In this document: piece after piece, positions 19,201-26,594 of the stretch
How the letters are laid out: every line of letters starts with the position of its first letter
Position numbering within the stretch: position 1 is the stretch's first letter
DNA from: Rhodocytophaga aerolata
Lineage (GTDB): Bacteria > Bacteroidota > Bacteroidia > Cytophagales > 172606-1
DNA: 64,000 bases
Direction: 5' to 3'
Assembly (NCBI RefSeq): GCF_030503435.1
Contig: NZ_JAUKPO010000019.1
Span: forward strand, 62,001 to 126,000
Made by a program: the position numbers and the translations under genes
Notes under the pieces: model-generated
What the model was told of the DNA's origin: nothing
The model's input: only the letters and a program-made list of their open reading frames with translations
Database searches by the model: none

Positions 19201-19314
19201 AATGGCTTCATTCTCGCTGGTGACTCTTCCTTTGATTGTTAAGTTTTGCGCGTAAGCAACTGATGTGATGCAAAGGCAACTTATCCATAGCAGGATTTGT
19301 AAGCGCTTTTTCAT
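16258..19314 (-). CDS. susC: SusC/RagA-family TonB-dependent outer-membrane transporter
   Basis: 1018 residues. A Sec signal (ending SVAYAQ) is followed by the carboxypeptidase-like regulatory domain (about 24-100, GRVTSENEAIPGVNVVLKGT). Next comes the SusC signature region with SEVVVVGYGTQSRQ and SVASI. The plug domain ends near LYIVDGVQVTNINNLSP and DILKDASAAAIYGSRAANG, both hallmark SusC motifs. The remaining roughly 780 residues form the TonB-dependent beta barrel, ending in a strand-like LGLQLSL. It imports oligosaccharides through the outer membrane using TonB energy, together with SusD. No TonB/ExbBD or SusR/HTCS-type regulator gene is in the window. The long structured leader upstream hints at RNA-level control. 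Confidence 0.97.
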   Translation of the reverse strand: MKKRLQILLWISCLCITSVAYAQNLTIKGRVTSENEAIPGVNVVLKGTTTGTSTDMDGNYSLTVPDGNGTLIFTYIGYTPEEVPINNRTTLDVSLVQDIQTLSEVVVVGYGTQSRQSLVGSVASIKAEELRTQGVNTIQKSLQGRVAGVNIESSGGSPGSGVRILVRGTGSFNNNDPLYIVDGVQVTNINNLSPSDIASIDILKDASAAAIYGSRAANGVVLITTKTGTKGEPRIDFNVYAGLQSVTKKIDVLNASEWARVSNAAHDAAGLPRLDIAQNPESLGEGTDWQSEIYQVAPTQSYELGVSGGGDNFTYSLSGGYFDQNGIVRKTDYNRLNLRLKTDFTKGRLKIGESVILTRENWRNMAGGWGGQGGNPVGSATKMIPVFQVYDANALGGFSGASGPVVNVANPVAQLYLEDPTVNTNTVMANIFAELTLIDNLKYKYNVGYTNTFGYNYTYTAPYQVGALFQNLNSDLSESRNQTSFFLQEHTLAYDKAFGRHNFQALAGFGLQKNTFRSLNGSRSGMPGGLQVLDAGTTNIASGGLARENVLESYFGRFVYSYDQRYLLTANFRRDGSSRFGRAYRYGNFPSLALGWNLSNEAFYEPFRSYVSQLKLRASYGLLGNQEFDDYQYVASIPGNLNYVIGRDQQLWVGAIQQAFADPNLKWEESESINVGADLGFFNNRLSLIADYFIRKNSDLLLRVPLPLSTGSTVNPVVNAGQITNRGVELALSYNQEINDFSYQLTGTFTAIRNKVDQLGSGSQQISGGQPTHHGSSATITMAGQPVGTFYLIKTDGIFNDTDEVTAHSKEGKLIQPNAQPGDIRFVDANNDGIISEDDRVNVGNPNPDFSYGFGGNARWRDFDLSVFFQGTHGNKIYNGLRQDLEGMTLEFNYGKSTLNAWTPENPTDFPRAVINDPNYNSRTSDRFLESGSYLRLRTLQVGYTLPKALLERVKITSCRVYLGFDNLFTLTKYNGYNPDLGRYSGGTSQGIFDRGVDFGHVSYPLARTSMLGLQLSL

Positions 19315-19326
19315 AAAATAAGAAAT

Positions 19327-19424
19327 AGGTTAAATAAAAAAATAAAAACCGGACTTAAGCGCTATAGCTCGAGTTTATGACTTGTGGAACTCAAAAAAAT
19401 AAGTACCTATCCCAGTCCGGAACA
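19327..19424 (-). promoter_or_regulatory. susC 5' leader with attenuator-like hairpin
   Basis: Read on the minus strand, the leader contains CCGGACT (19420-19414) that can pair with AGTCCGG (19355-19349). This closes a 58-base region with a further GAGTT/AACTC stem inside it. The closing stem is followed immediately by TTTTTATTTTTTTATTT. The layout is promoter, hairpin, U-run, then the susC start about 35 bases on from the stem. It resembles an intrinsic terminator inside a leader (an attenuator), though the U-run could also simply be the AT-rich translation-initiation region of susC. No known riboswitch class is recognised. Confidence 0.4.
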
Positions 19425-19429
19425 AGCTC

Positions 19430-19462
19430 CAAATATAGGCAGGTTCTATTGAAATAAATCAA
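19430..19462 (-). promoter_or_regulatory. Predicted susC promoter
   Basis: On the minus strand TATATTTG (19437-19430) matches the Bacteroidota -7 consensus TAnnTTTG exactly. A TTG lies 22 bases upstream (19462-19460), within the usual spacing of the -33 element. Transcription would begin near 19424, just ahead of the predicted leader hairpin. Confidence 0.55.
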
Positions 19463-19762
19463 TATAAAATATAAAAAATTGCCTTAAAAAGCATAAATTC
19501 CATTTAAAATTAAAATGAATATTAAAATAATATAGTTATTAAGCATGTATACATACTAATAATAATTCAAAAAAAACTTGACATTGCTAAATAATAATTA
19601 GCAAAATATTGTCACCTAATCTTTTAACTGTCGCACTAGCAACGGTTTATTAAGAGTAGCTAGGTAAAATAAGCTGAATTACAAACCCTTCTACTTACAG
19701 GGTAACTAGATAGCCTGCAAGTAGCATATACCGGCACATAAGTTTTCTGTACAATTCTGAAT
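19438..19762. other. AT-rich intergenic region between susC and the divergent GH43 gene
   Basis: A strongly AT-rich stretch, especially 19445-19620, lies between the predicted divergent promoters. It may hold operator sites for PUL regulation, but I cannot identify a specific repeat or known binding motif. No open frame of coding quality is seen. Confidence 0.5.
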
Positions 19763-19770
19763 TACGTTTG
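19763..19770 (+). promoter_or_regulatory. Predicted -7 element for the plus-strand GH43 gene
   Basis: TACGTTTG matches the TAnnTTTG consensus and lies about 90 bases before the GH43 start. The expected -33 position holds a T-rich stretch (GTTTTC at about 19742) rather than a clean TTTG, so only half of the promoter is convincing. Confidence 0.4.
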
Positions 19771-19859
19771 TGCTCAGGCCAGCAAAAAAAAGGTATATTA
19801 AGGGTAGCGGACGCAGCTAAAGAAAAAATAGCTACATTTAGCAAACTTTAGCAGTTACC

Positions 19860-21026
19860 ATGAAAAAATCACTCCTCTTTTTTATGCTAGTCACCGGACT
19901 GTCTTTCTATCATGGGATGGCCCAAACTACTCAACCGGCAGCTTCTAATACAGCTACTTTTTCTAATCCTTTGCCTGTACAATTTGGTGATCCATACGTG
20001 TTGTACACACAGGATACCTACTACCTCTATGGGACTGGCGGAGGAGCAGACAAGGGGTTTGCCGCCTATTCATCAAAAGATCTGGTAAGCTGGAAGCCAG
20101 AAGGACAAGTGTATTTTCATGATAACAAGAATGGCTGGAGTGATCCGGATGCGGACTGGGGCGGAGCTTACTGGGCACCTGAAGTCTATGAGGTAAAAGG
20201 AAAATTCTATATGTTTTACAGTGCCCAATGGAAGGTAAATCCCACCAAGGAAGTAGAAAATTTCCGGATTGGGGTGGCAGTTGCCGACAAGCCAACCGGA
20301 CCTTTTATTGATATGACCAACAAACCTATTTTTGATCCTGGCTATCCTATTATTGATGCCAATGTATTTTTTGACACGGATGGCAAAGCATATCTGTATT
20401 ATTCCAGGGCTTGCTACAAACATCCGGTGGAAAGTGAAGTAGCCACATTAGCCAGGGAAAAAGGTTGGTTCAAGGAGATTGAAGAAAGCTGGGTGTATGG
20501 CATCCAGCTAAAGGATGATTTTTTCGGGGTTGTCGGCCAACCGGTACTCTTGCTGCGCCCACCTACTTCCTTAAGCGACAAGCAGGCAGAGTGGGAAAGC
20601 CGTTCGGTTACGGCCCGTGAAGTAAACCGCCGCTGGACAGAGGGTTCTGTTACGTTTAAAAAAGACAACACCTATTACATGATGTACTCCGCGAATCATT
20701 TTGGTGGAGCGCATTATGCCATTGGGTACGCTACCGCCAGCTCACCACTGGGTCCATATAAAAAAGCAGCGAACAATCCGGTGTTACAGAAAAATACAGA
20801 TAAAGGGGGTGTTGTATCAGGCACCGGACACAACAGCATTGCGTACTCGCCCGACGGAAAAGAGATGTTTTGTGTGTACCATGGCCGTACAGCCAAAACC
20901 GGCGAGGAAAGAGTCGTATTTATTGACCGTATGCAGGTGAAAAATGGCAAATTAACTATTTCTGGCCCTACTACCACCCCACAAAAACTACCTTCCGATG
21001 TAAAAACGGCGCTTAATACCAATTAA
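19860..21026 (+). CDS. GH43 family glycosidase, secreted
   Basis: 388 residues with a signal peptide (MKKSLLFFMLVTGLSFYHGM, then AQ). The GH43 catalytic acids are in place: Asp44 in VQFGDPYVL, Asp166 in PIIDANVF and Glu261 in RWTEGSVTF. The propeller motif WAPEVYEVKGKFYMFYS and the metal-site-like GTGHNS also match. It resembles the beta-xylosidase / alpha-L-arabinofuranosidase branch of GH43. It diverges from susC, so it belongs to the same PUL but has its own promoter. An insertion around 185-245 (HPVESEVATLAREKGWFKEI and following) is longer than in the other GH43 proteins here and may shape the active-site pocket. Confidence 0.93.
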   Translation: MKKSLLFFMLVTGLSFYHGMAQTTQPAASNTATFSNPLPVQFGDPYVLYTQDTYYLYGTGGGADKGFAAYSSKDLVSWKPEGQVYFHDNKNGWSDPDADWGGAYWAPEVYEVKGKFYMFYSAQWKVNPTKEVENFRIGVAVADKPTGPFIDMTNKPIFDPGYPIIDANVFFDTDGKAYLYYSRACYKHPVESEVATLAREKGWFKEIEESWVYGIQLKDDFFGVVGQPVLLLRPPTSLSDKQAEWESRSVTAREVNRRWTEGSVTFKKDNTYYMMYSANHFGGAHYAIGYATASSPLGPYKKAANNPVLQKNTDKGGVVSGTGHNSIAYSPDGKEMFCVYHGRTAKTGEERVVFIDRMQVKNGKLTISGPTTTPQKLPSDVKTALNTN

Positions 21027-21306
21027 TGGTGTAGAAAGGCTTTCCTTCTCATCGTAAGACCTGAATAAAAAATCGGCCTCTTTAAAAACAACAATGGGTT
21101 AGTAGGTAGGGAAGTAATAACGCACCAAGAAAAATTTTAGCGTACCTTATCTGCATCCTATTGTTTTTTACTTAATTTAAAACGCTACTCTCTATTCCTG
21201 GCCGCATGAGGTACCAGGCTGGCAACTAGCATTTCAACTTAATAGTATGAACACGATCCAAACTTGCTTTTGGCACGTATACGTTTAACAAATTATCTGT
21301 TTTTAT

Positions 21307-21552
21307 ATGGCAAAACCTTTTAGCAGCAGAATTAATAAGCTCAACCAACTTAAGAAACGATTAAGGTTAGATAACCAGAAACTAGTAACCTATATGGACT
21401 CGCCGCTGTCAGTGCATGAAGTAGAGTTGATTCTGGGTGCAAATGATACGATTTATTTAACCCAGGAAAATGTGGAGATGATTGAAAAAGCCATCGAAAA
21501 AGCACTGGCTGAACATGAACGGAACCTGGATGATACCCAAAAGAATCATTAA
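21307..21552 (+). CDS. Small protein of unknown function
   Basis: 81 residues, highly charged, mostly helical by eye: basic in the first third (MAKPFSSRINKLNQLKKRLR) and acidic later (VEMIEKAIEKALAEHERNLD). There is no signal peptide or membrane segment. An ATG is present but no strong purine-rich ribosome-binding site, which is common in this phylum. It stands alone, 280 bases after the GH43 gene, with a hairpin plus T-rich stretch about 190 bases downstream. I do not recognise the family. The opposite-strand frame over the same bases looks like a shadow. Confidence 0.5.
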   Translation: MAKPFSSRINKLNQLKKRLRLDNQKLVTYMDSPLSVHEVELILGANDTIYLTQENVEMIEKAIEKALAEHERNLDDTQKNH

Positions 21553-22431
21553 CGGAAAGCAACTTAGCTGCAATTAATAAGCTACTGCTAGTATGTTTCA
21601 GCTACGCCTGCCATTTAGTTTGTCAGCTGGTATATGAGTAAAAGAGATTTTCTCCTGCCTGGGAGTTGCAGCCCTCCCCACCTGTTTACTGCCAATAACT
21701 TATTTTTCTCTGTGTGAGACCGTAGCCAAGCTGGTAATGTGCAGGTTGATTTATCCCAACCTGCTCTGTACTTTATTTTTTCTACTAAATAAAAGCTGGC
21801 AACTACTCACATATGGTGCTTGTTTGCCTACTCCGCCCTGGAAAAACGATGACTGATAGAGTTACATCAAAAAAGCAGAAAAAATACTTATTTTTAAAGT
21901 GTAACTAAAAACCTGGTTTTATTGTATAAATACTTGGATTAGCACAAAATGCACATATTCCACGTATACTGCCTTTAGTTCCTAGCTTATTTTAGATGTA
22001 TCCTCAGGTAAGTTCCATTAAAAGCTTTTGATAGTAAGCTATGAGCAGCGCATAAGATACGCTCACTATAACGGCAGGTAGACAGAGCGTCTTCTGCAAA
22101 TTATTGCTAGAGCTACCAAAGGAATAGATTCAAATTATCCTTTGGATGTGCCACTGTTTTACTTAGGAATTTCTTCCTTTCCAGATAGTATACAAGCAAT
22201 AGGTTCTGCTTCGAACTAGTTCGTGTAAAGGCAAGGGTTACGATTCCGTTTTACAAGGTCCTTTTATCCTATATATGTATTTGTAGATTAGCATTGCTGC
22301 TTTTCAGCTATCTAGTCAAGTTTCAGGAAAGAAAAGCGAAAAAATAAATATAAAAATGCTTATAATTTATTGACTTATGTGTATATTCTACTAACCTAAT
22401 ACACCACCTAATTTTCAAAAAAACACCTTCC
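21553..22431. other. Long non-coding stretch before the QueC-like gene
   Basis: 879 bases without a credible gene. It holds one hairpin with a T-rich tail (21741-21777, listed separately). From about 21880 it is AT-rich with no long frame. The QueC-like gene promoter should lie in the last 150 bases, but I find no exact TAnnTTTG there. A small RNA or a decayed gene is possible, but nothing in the sequence shows it directly. Confidence 0.5.
21741..21777 (+). terminator. Hairpin with T-rich tail, possible terminator
   Basis: GCAGGTTG (21741-21748) pairs with CAACCTGC (21757-21764) across an 8-base loop and is followed by a T-rich stretch ending in ATTTTTT. It could terminate the small gene ending at 21552, although the distance (about 190 bases) is long. 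It could instead belong to an unannotated RNA. Confidence 0.45.
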
Positions 22432-23205
22432 ATGGAAAAGCCTGTTAATTTATTTTGGACCAGTGGATGGGATTCCACATTCAGGTTGCTCGATCTGCTG
22501 CTGGTGCAACAAAGAACTGTACAACCCTTTTATGTCAAAGATCATTTACGCAAATCGCTCCACATGGAAATACAAACCATGGAAAAGCTGACTGGTATGA
22601 TCTTTAAGAAAGCTCCTCATACAAAGCAACTTCTGCTTCCTACCAAATTTAAAGATTTAAAAGGCATTAAACCCAATGAGCAGATTCAACAGCAGTATGC
22701 CCGCTTAAAATCAGTAAGACACTTGGGTGCGCAATATGAATGGCTGGCTTGTTTTGCGGAGGAAGAAAAATTGTACGACCTGGAATTAGCTATTGAAACA
22801 CGAAGTCCTGGATTCTTTACAAGCTATGTGAAGCCGGAAATAATAAAAATTCATGATGGCAAGGCTGAAAATTTTAAGATAACGGATCTACCCCGTAATC
22901 CGGATATTTCCCTATTTCAGTATTTCCGCTTTCCCATACATGAACTGACTAAGTTAGACTTACAGCAACTAGCCATCAAGCATGATTTTATTGATATTAT
23001 GAATCAAACCTGGTTTTGCCATTCCCCCATACATGAGCAACCCTGTGGCTTATGTATGCCTTGCAAAGCAACCATGGAAGAGGGCCTTGGCCGGCGTATA
23101 CCGCTACAGTCTCAACTAAGGCATTTTGTGTATACCAATGTTCGCATGCCCATTAAGCACTTGCTTAGTACTGCTACGAAGGGAAAAGAGGTGACCATAA
23201 CCTAG
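22432..23205 (+). CDS. QueC-like PP-loop ATPase family protein
   Basis: 257 residues. A PP-loop-like motif TSGWDST (10-16) aligns with the SGGxDS[ST] nucleotide-binding loop, though its first two residues differ from the consensus. Near the C-terminus Cys196, Cys205, Cys208 and Cys211 (C-x8-C-G-x-C-x2-C) match the zinc site of 7-cyano-7-deazaguanine synthase (QueC). The protein is therefore QueC-like, an ATP-dependent enzyme that would activate a carboxylate or similar group. No queD, queE or folE gene is next to it, and a GT4 glycosyltransferase and an ATP-grasp protein follow on the same strand. A dedicated tRNA-queuosine role is thus less likely than a specialised modification pathway. The substrate is unknown. 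A surface-glycan or 7-deazapurine-type product are both open. Confidence 0.75.
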   Translation: MEKPVNLFWTSGWDSTFRLLDLLLVQQRTVQPFYVKDHLRKSLHMEIQTMEKLTGMIFKKAPHTKQLLLPTKFKDLKGIKPNEQIQQQYARLKSVRHLGAQYEWLACFAEEEKLYDLELAIETRSPGFFTSYVKPEIIKIHDGKAENFKITDLPRNPDISLFQYFRFPIHELTKLDLQQLAIKHDFIDIMNQTWFCHSPIHEQPCGLCMPCKATMEEGLGRRIPLQSQLRHFVYTNVRMPIKHLLSTATKGKEVTIT

Positions 23206-23277
23206 TAAGGATACAGGCTATACGAAAGCTATCCATATGTTTTTCTGTGTTGAATTTTACCTCTTACCTATTGTAGA

Positions 23278-24447
23278 ATGAAAATTGGGATTGCAGCTCC
23301 AGTACCTTTACATCTGCTTGATGTTGATTTTAAAGGCAATTTACTGCCCGACACCTACAACCGTGTACCTATTACAGCCCTTTTAATAAATGCATTGTTA
23401 CAAAGAGGGTACGAAATTGTAGTATATACTACCTCCTGCAAAATTATGGAGCCTGTAATTATTGAAACAGACAGAGTAACTGTATGTGTTGCGCCTTACA
23501 AACCTCATCCAGGAAGAGATTTTTTTAGATCCATTCGTCAGGATTTAATTCAGCTAATGAAAAAATACCCGGCTGACCTGATTAATGCACATTGGTCCTA
23601 TGAATATGCCTGGGCGGCTTTAGGTACAAACCTACCAGTAGTAGTGACGGTGCGGGATCATGCCCTCACTATTCTCAAATACCATCCTATTCCTTTCCGC
23701 GTAGTCCGGTGGCTGATGAATGGCATTGTATTGTCAAAGGCAAAGGAGCTTACTACTAATTCACATTATTTGTTTAAGCTTCTAAGTAAAACCGAGCAGA
23801 AAAAAACGACCATTATCCAAAACTTTTACCCCAAACTTATTGAGAATTATTTCATTAGCTATGAGAAAAAGCTCGATTACATGGTTTCGGTTAACAATGG
23901 ATTTGGCAAGCGGAAGAATATCGAAAATGGCTTGTTAGCTTTCCAGCAGATCAGAAAAAAATACCCTTCGCTCACCTATTACCTACTGGGCCATAATATG
24001 GATGCAGAAGGCTTAGCCTATCAATATGCCAAAAAACACAACCTTACCCAAGGGGTAGTTTTTATGGGCCCAAAATCCTATACAGAGACTATGGAGATGA
24101 TAGCTTCAGCAAAGCTGCTTTTACATACCTCCCGGGAAGAATCTTTTGGAAATACGCTGCTTGAAGCAATGGTGCTGGGTACCCCTGTAGTGGCAGGCAG
24201 TAAAAGCGGGAATGTTCCTTTTTTACTAGGGCATGGCAAATACGGTGTATTATGTGATGTTGATTCAGTGAATGAGATACAAAAGGCTGCAGAAAAAATC
24301 CTCTCTAACAGCACATTTGCTAATCAACTAACAGGTGAAGCAAACAGGTACGCCACCGCTAGCTTTAGTGAAGATTCGATTGTAGAAGCGTATATAACTA
24401 TGTATAAAAAAGTGCTGAAACTAAAATCCTATGACGCCGTCTATTAA
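23278..24447 (+). CDS. GT4 family glycosyltransferase
   Basis: 389 residues in the GT-B fold. The N-terminal acceptor domain begins with MKIGIAAPVPLHLLDVDFKG. The C-terminal donor domain carries VFMGPKSYTETMEMIASAKLLLHTS and the GT4 motif EESFGNTLLEAMVLGTPVVAG, the retaining-GT E-x7-E pattern. Cytoplasmic or membrane-associated; no transmembrane segment. It starts 72 bases after the QueC-like gene, and the ATP-grasp gene follows 124 bases on, so the three probably form one unit. Donor and acceptor cannot be read from sequence. It may glycosylate the product of the QueC-like enzyme or act on a surface glycan. Confidence 0.88.
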   Translation: MKIGIAAPVPLHLLDVDFKGNLLPDTYNRVPITALLINALLQRGYEIVVYTTSCKIMEPVIIETDRVTVCVAPYKPHPGRDFFRSIRQDLIQLMKKYPADLINAHWSYEYAWAALGTNLPVVVTVRDHALTILKYHPIPFRVVRWLMNGIVLSKAKELTTNSHYLFKLLSKTEQKKTTIIQNFYPKLIENYFISYEKKLDYMVSVNNGFGKRKNIENGLLAFQQIRKKYPSLTYYLLGHNMDAEGLAYQYAKKHNLTQGVVFMGPKSYTETMEMIASAKLLLHTSREESFGNTLLEAMVLGTPVVAGSKSGNVPFLLGHGKYGVLCDVDSVNEIQKAAEKILSNSTFANQLTGEANRYATASFSEDSIVEAYITMYKKVLKLKSYDAVY

Positions 24448-24571
24448 ATGCCTAAGCTTATTCACCACAGCAGTAAAGTTTAGAAAACAGGCCGTTCCTA
24501 CTATCCTTACCTGGCGGATCTCTGGCATCTTGTAAAACCTCTTTCGTATCACACAATAAACGGCTGCACCC

Positions 24572-25480
24572 ATGAAACTTTATCATACAATCCGGGAAGC
24601 GTATAATACCTATAAAGAGTCTTTGAACTACTGGCTCATATTCGCTAGCCTTTCCTATAAAGGAAAACAGGAAAGAAAGACAGTGGTGTTTTACCCGGAA
24701 CTGCCCCGCAGCCGCCATATTCTGGGCCGTATCTTCCGCATTCTCCGGTATCAGATTACAACCGATTTACAAGCGGCCGGCAAAGCTGCCTTTGTTGTGA
24801 GCTGGGAAGACACGACTTTTCGCAGGCAACTACCTGAGTTACTGAATCTATCCGCCAACCGGCTTGTGATCAACAGTGGCAGCCTGGATATCAGTAAGAC
24901 CTATGTAGATACTACCTTCGGAAAAGTATTTGGCTACCAAACCCTGATTGACCCTACTACCTACCAGGGTTTGTGTGTAAAAAAAGGGGATATTAATGCT
25001 TTGCATAACGGAAGTATTGTAGCTTGCCCGGTTGCTTACCCCGAAGACGGATTTATTTATCAGAAGCTAATTAATAATCAGACAGGAGTGTTTATTGAAG
25101 ACATACGCGTGCCAGTGTTTTTGCATGACATACCATTTGTCTATGTAAAAAACCGGCCTGTCGATAGCCGCTTTGGAAGTAAAAACACCAAGTGTGTAAT
25201 GGTGCCTACGCATCAGGTGCTCAGTGCAATAGAGGTAACAAACATTATAGAGTTTTGTAAACAAATGCGGCTCGATTATGGCGAACTGGATGTATTGCGC
25301 GATAGAGAAGATGGAAAAATTTATATTGTGGATGTAAATAATACACCTGGAGGGCCTCCGCATAATTTATCGCGGGTGGATGAAATACGGGCCCTGCGAA
25401 AATTAACGGCTGCATTTATCAAAAACTTTATAGAAGCTGCTCCGGCTAAATCTACCAATACAGCAGTCATTCAGCAATAA
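24572..25480 (+). CDS. ATP-grasp family protein
   Basis: 302 residues. The C-terminal half shows the ATP-grasp metal/ATP site: Glu238 in LDYGELDVLRD and Asn256/Asn257 in IYIVDVNNTPGGPP, typical of carboxylate-amine/thiol ligases. KLINNQTGVFIEDIRVPVF supplies the expected central strand with a charged residue. The N-terminus (YHTIREAYNTYKESLNYWLI) is unlike D-Ala-D-Ala ligase and I recognise no named subfamily. It would form an amide, ester or thioester using ATP. Placed after the QueC-like and GT4 genes, it may join a building block to their product. Its stop is only 10 bases from the stop of the convergent HTTM gene, leaving no room for a separate terminator. Confidence 0.75.
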   Translation: MKLYHTIREAYNTYKESLNYWLIFASLSYKGKQERKTVVFYPELPRSRHILGRIFRILRYQITTDLQAAGKAAFVVSWEDTTFRRQLPELLNLSANRLVINSGSLDISKTYVDTTFGKVFGYQTLIDPTTYQGLCVKKGDINALHNGSIVACPVAYPEDGFIYQKLINNQTGVFIEDIRVPVFLHDIPFVYVKNRPVDSRFGSKNTKCVMVPTHQVLSAIEVTNIIEFCKQMRLDYGELDVLRDREDGKIYIVDVNNTPGGPPHNLSRVDEIRALRKLTAAFIKNFIEAAPAKSTNTAVIQQ

Positions 25481-25490
25481 ACATACACCT

Positions 25491-26594
25491 TTACCCAAGT
25501 GAAGACGTCCGGGCCTGCCTTCGGGCCACTACTTTGTTAAAGCCAGAGAGCAGTGTGCGGTACACCCATTGCCAGTCGATCAACAACAGACATAGTAATT
25601 GGAACTTTAAAAAACGCAAGTCCATCAAAAATCCAATCGTTTGATGCATAGCAATAGCTCCTACCAGATACAGCAGTTTTGGCCAGCCCGAGGTTAAAAG
25701 AAGTATACTGCTGAGTTCAAAAATAACTGTAGCAATGGAAAGGGCCGTAATGATAAACCGGTTAGAGGCTATAAATTTTCCTATTTCCATGCGAGACACA
25801 TTGCGCTGCTTGTTTCCCCAGGAGTAAGTATAAATGCCAAAGCCATCTTTCCATTTTTTATCGGCTGGCACAACAGCAGGACCCATAAAAATAGGTCTGT
25901 GCCCGGCAATATTGGGGCTGGCTTGGCCATTGAGGTAATGTGCCAAGGTTTTCCCATCTACCCACTGTATACCTCCATATCTGATTTTTGAAAAACCAGC
26001 TGTAAAATAGGTACACGCCAGCAAAATCATGATGAGCCGCAAGCCCCAAACCGGTACCCGGGGCCCAGGCAAAAAATGATACAATGGTTGGGTAGTGGTC
26101 AGGCTTTTCTTGTGTAGCAGCCAGCCAATAAGCCTGTCTACAGAAAATGCCATAGTGCCGGGAGCAAAAGCCAACACAAGCAATACCTGCGAAACGAGGC
26201 CCATTTCATGATCGAAAACCCCGGTAGCGTATTGCACATCAAACACATAAATGTTGGCTAAGCCAAACAGGACTAAGGCCGGGCGGGTAAACAAACCAAC
26301 CATGGCACAGCAACCCACTAAATAATAGCCTATGGCAAAAGGCAATTGTAGTTCTGGTGGCAGTGGAAAGGGAACAGCTAACAGTTTGAGTAAGTGGCTG
26401 GGTGTATGCAACACATCAAAAGCAGGCCCTAAAGAGGTAATCCGGTGCATAAGGTAATACCTGCTGGCTGTTTGTAGCAGCGTGAGCCCTACCAGAAGTA
26501 TGCGGATCAGGCCAAGTTTGTGCGGATTTACCTCGGCGAAAAAGTAAGAGTTGAAGAAGGATAGTAGCTTGTGCCTTACTGCCGGTTTGTCCAT
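25491..26594 (-). CDS. HTTM-domain integral membrane protein
   Basis: 367 residues, strongly hydrophobic with roughly seven to nine membrane segments. NPHKLGLIRILLVGLTLLQ near the start, GVFDHEMGLVSQVLLVLAFAPG in the middle and a C-terminal MDLRFLKFQLLCLLLIDWQWVY suggest the HTTM family, distantly related to vitamin K-dependent gamma-carboxylase. It has no clear partner enzyme in the window except the overlapping small gene upstream. The start overlaps the end of that gene by 19 bases, which indicates translational coupling. It converges on the ATP-grasp gene. Function unknown; carboxylation of a peptide or lipid is only a family-level guess. Confidence 0.75.
   Translation of the reverse strand: MDKPAVRHKLLSFFNSYFFAEVNPHKLGLIRILLVGLTLLQTASRYYLMHRITSLGPAFDVLHTPSHLLKLLAVPFPLPPELQLPFAIGYYLVGCCAMVGLFTRPALVLFGLANIYVFDVQYATGVFDHEMGLVSQVLLVLAFAPGTMAFSVDRLIGWLLHKKSLTTTQPLYHFLPGPRVPVWGLRLIMILLACTYFTAGFSKIRYGGIQWVDGKTLAHYLNGQASPNIAGHRPIFMGPAVVPADKKWKDGFGIYTYSWGNKQRNVSRMEIGKFIASNRFIITALSIATVIFELSSILLLTSGWPKLLYLVGAIAMHQTIGFLMDLRFLKFQLLCLLLIDWQWVYRTLLSGFNKVVARRQARTSSLG

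Noticed and set aside
22128-22150. GATTCAAATTATC resembling a tRNA T-loop
   Set aside because: No matching D-arm, anticodon arm or acceptor stem around it.
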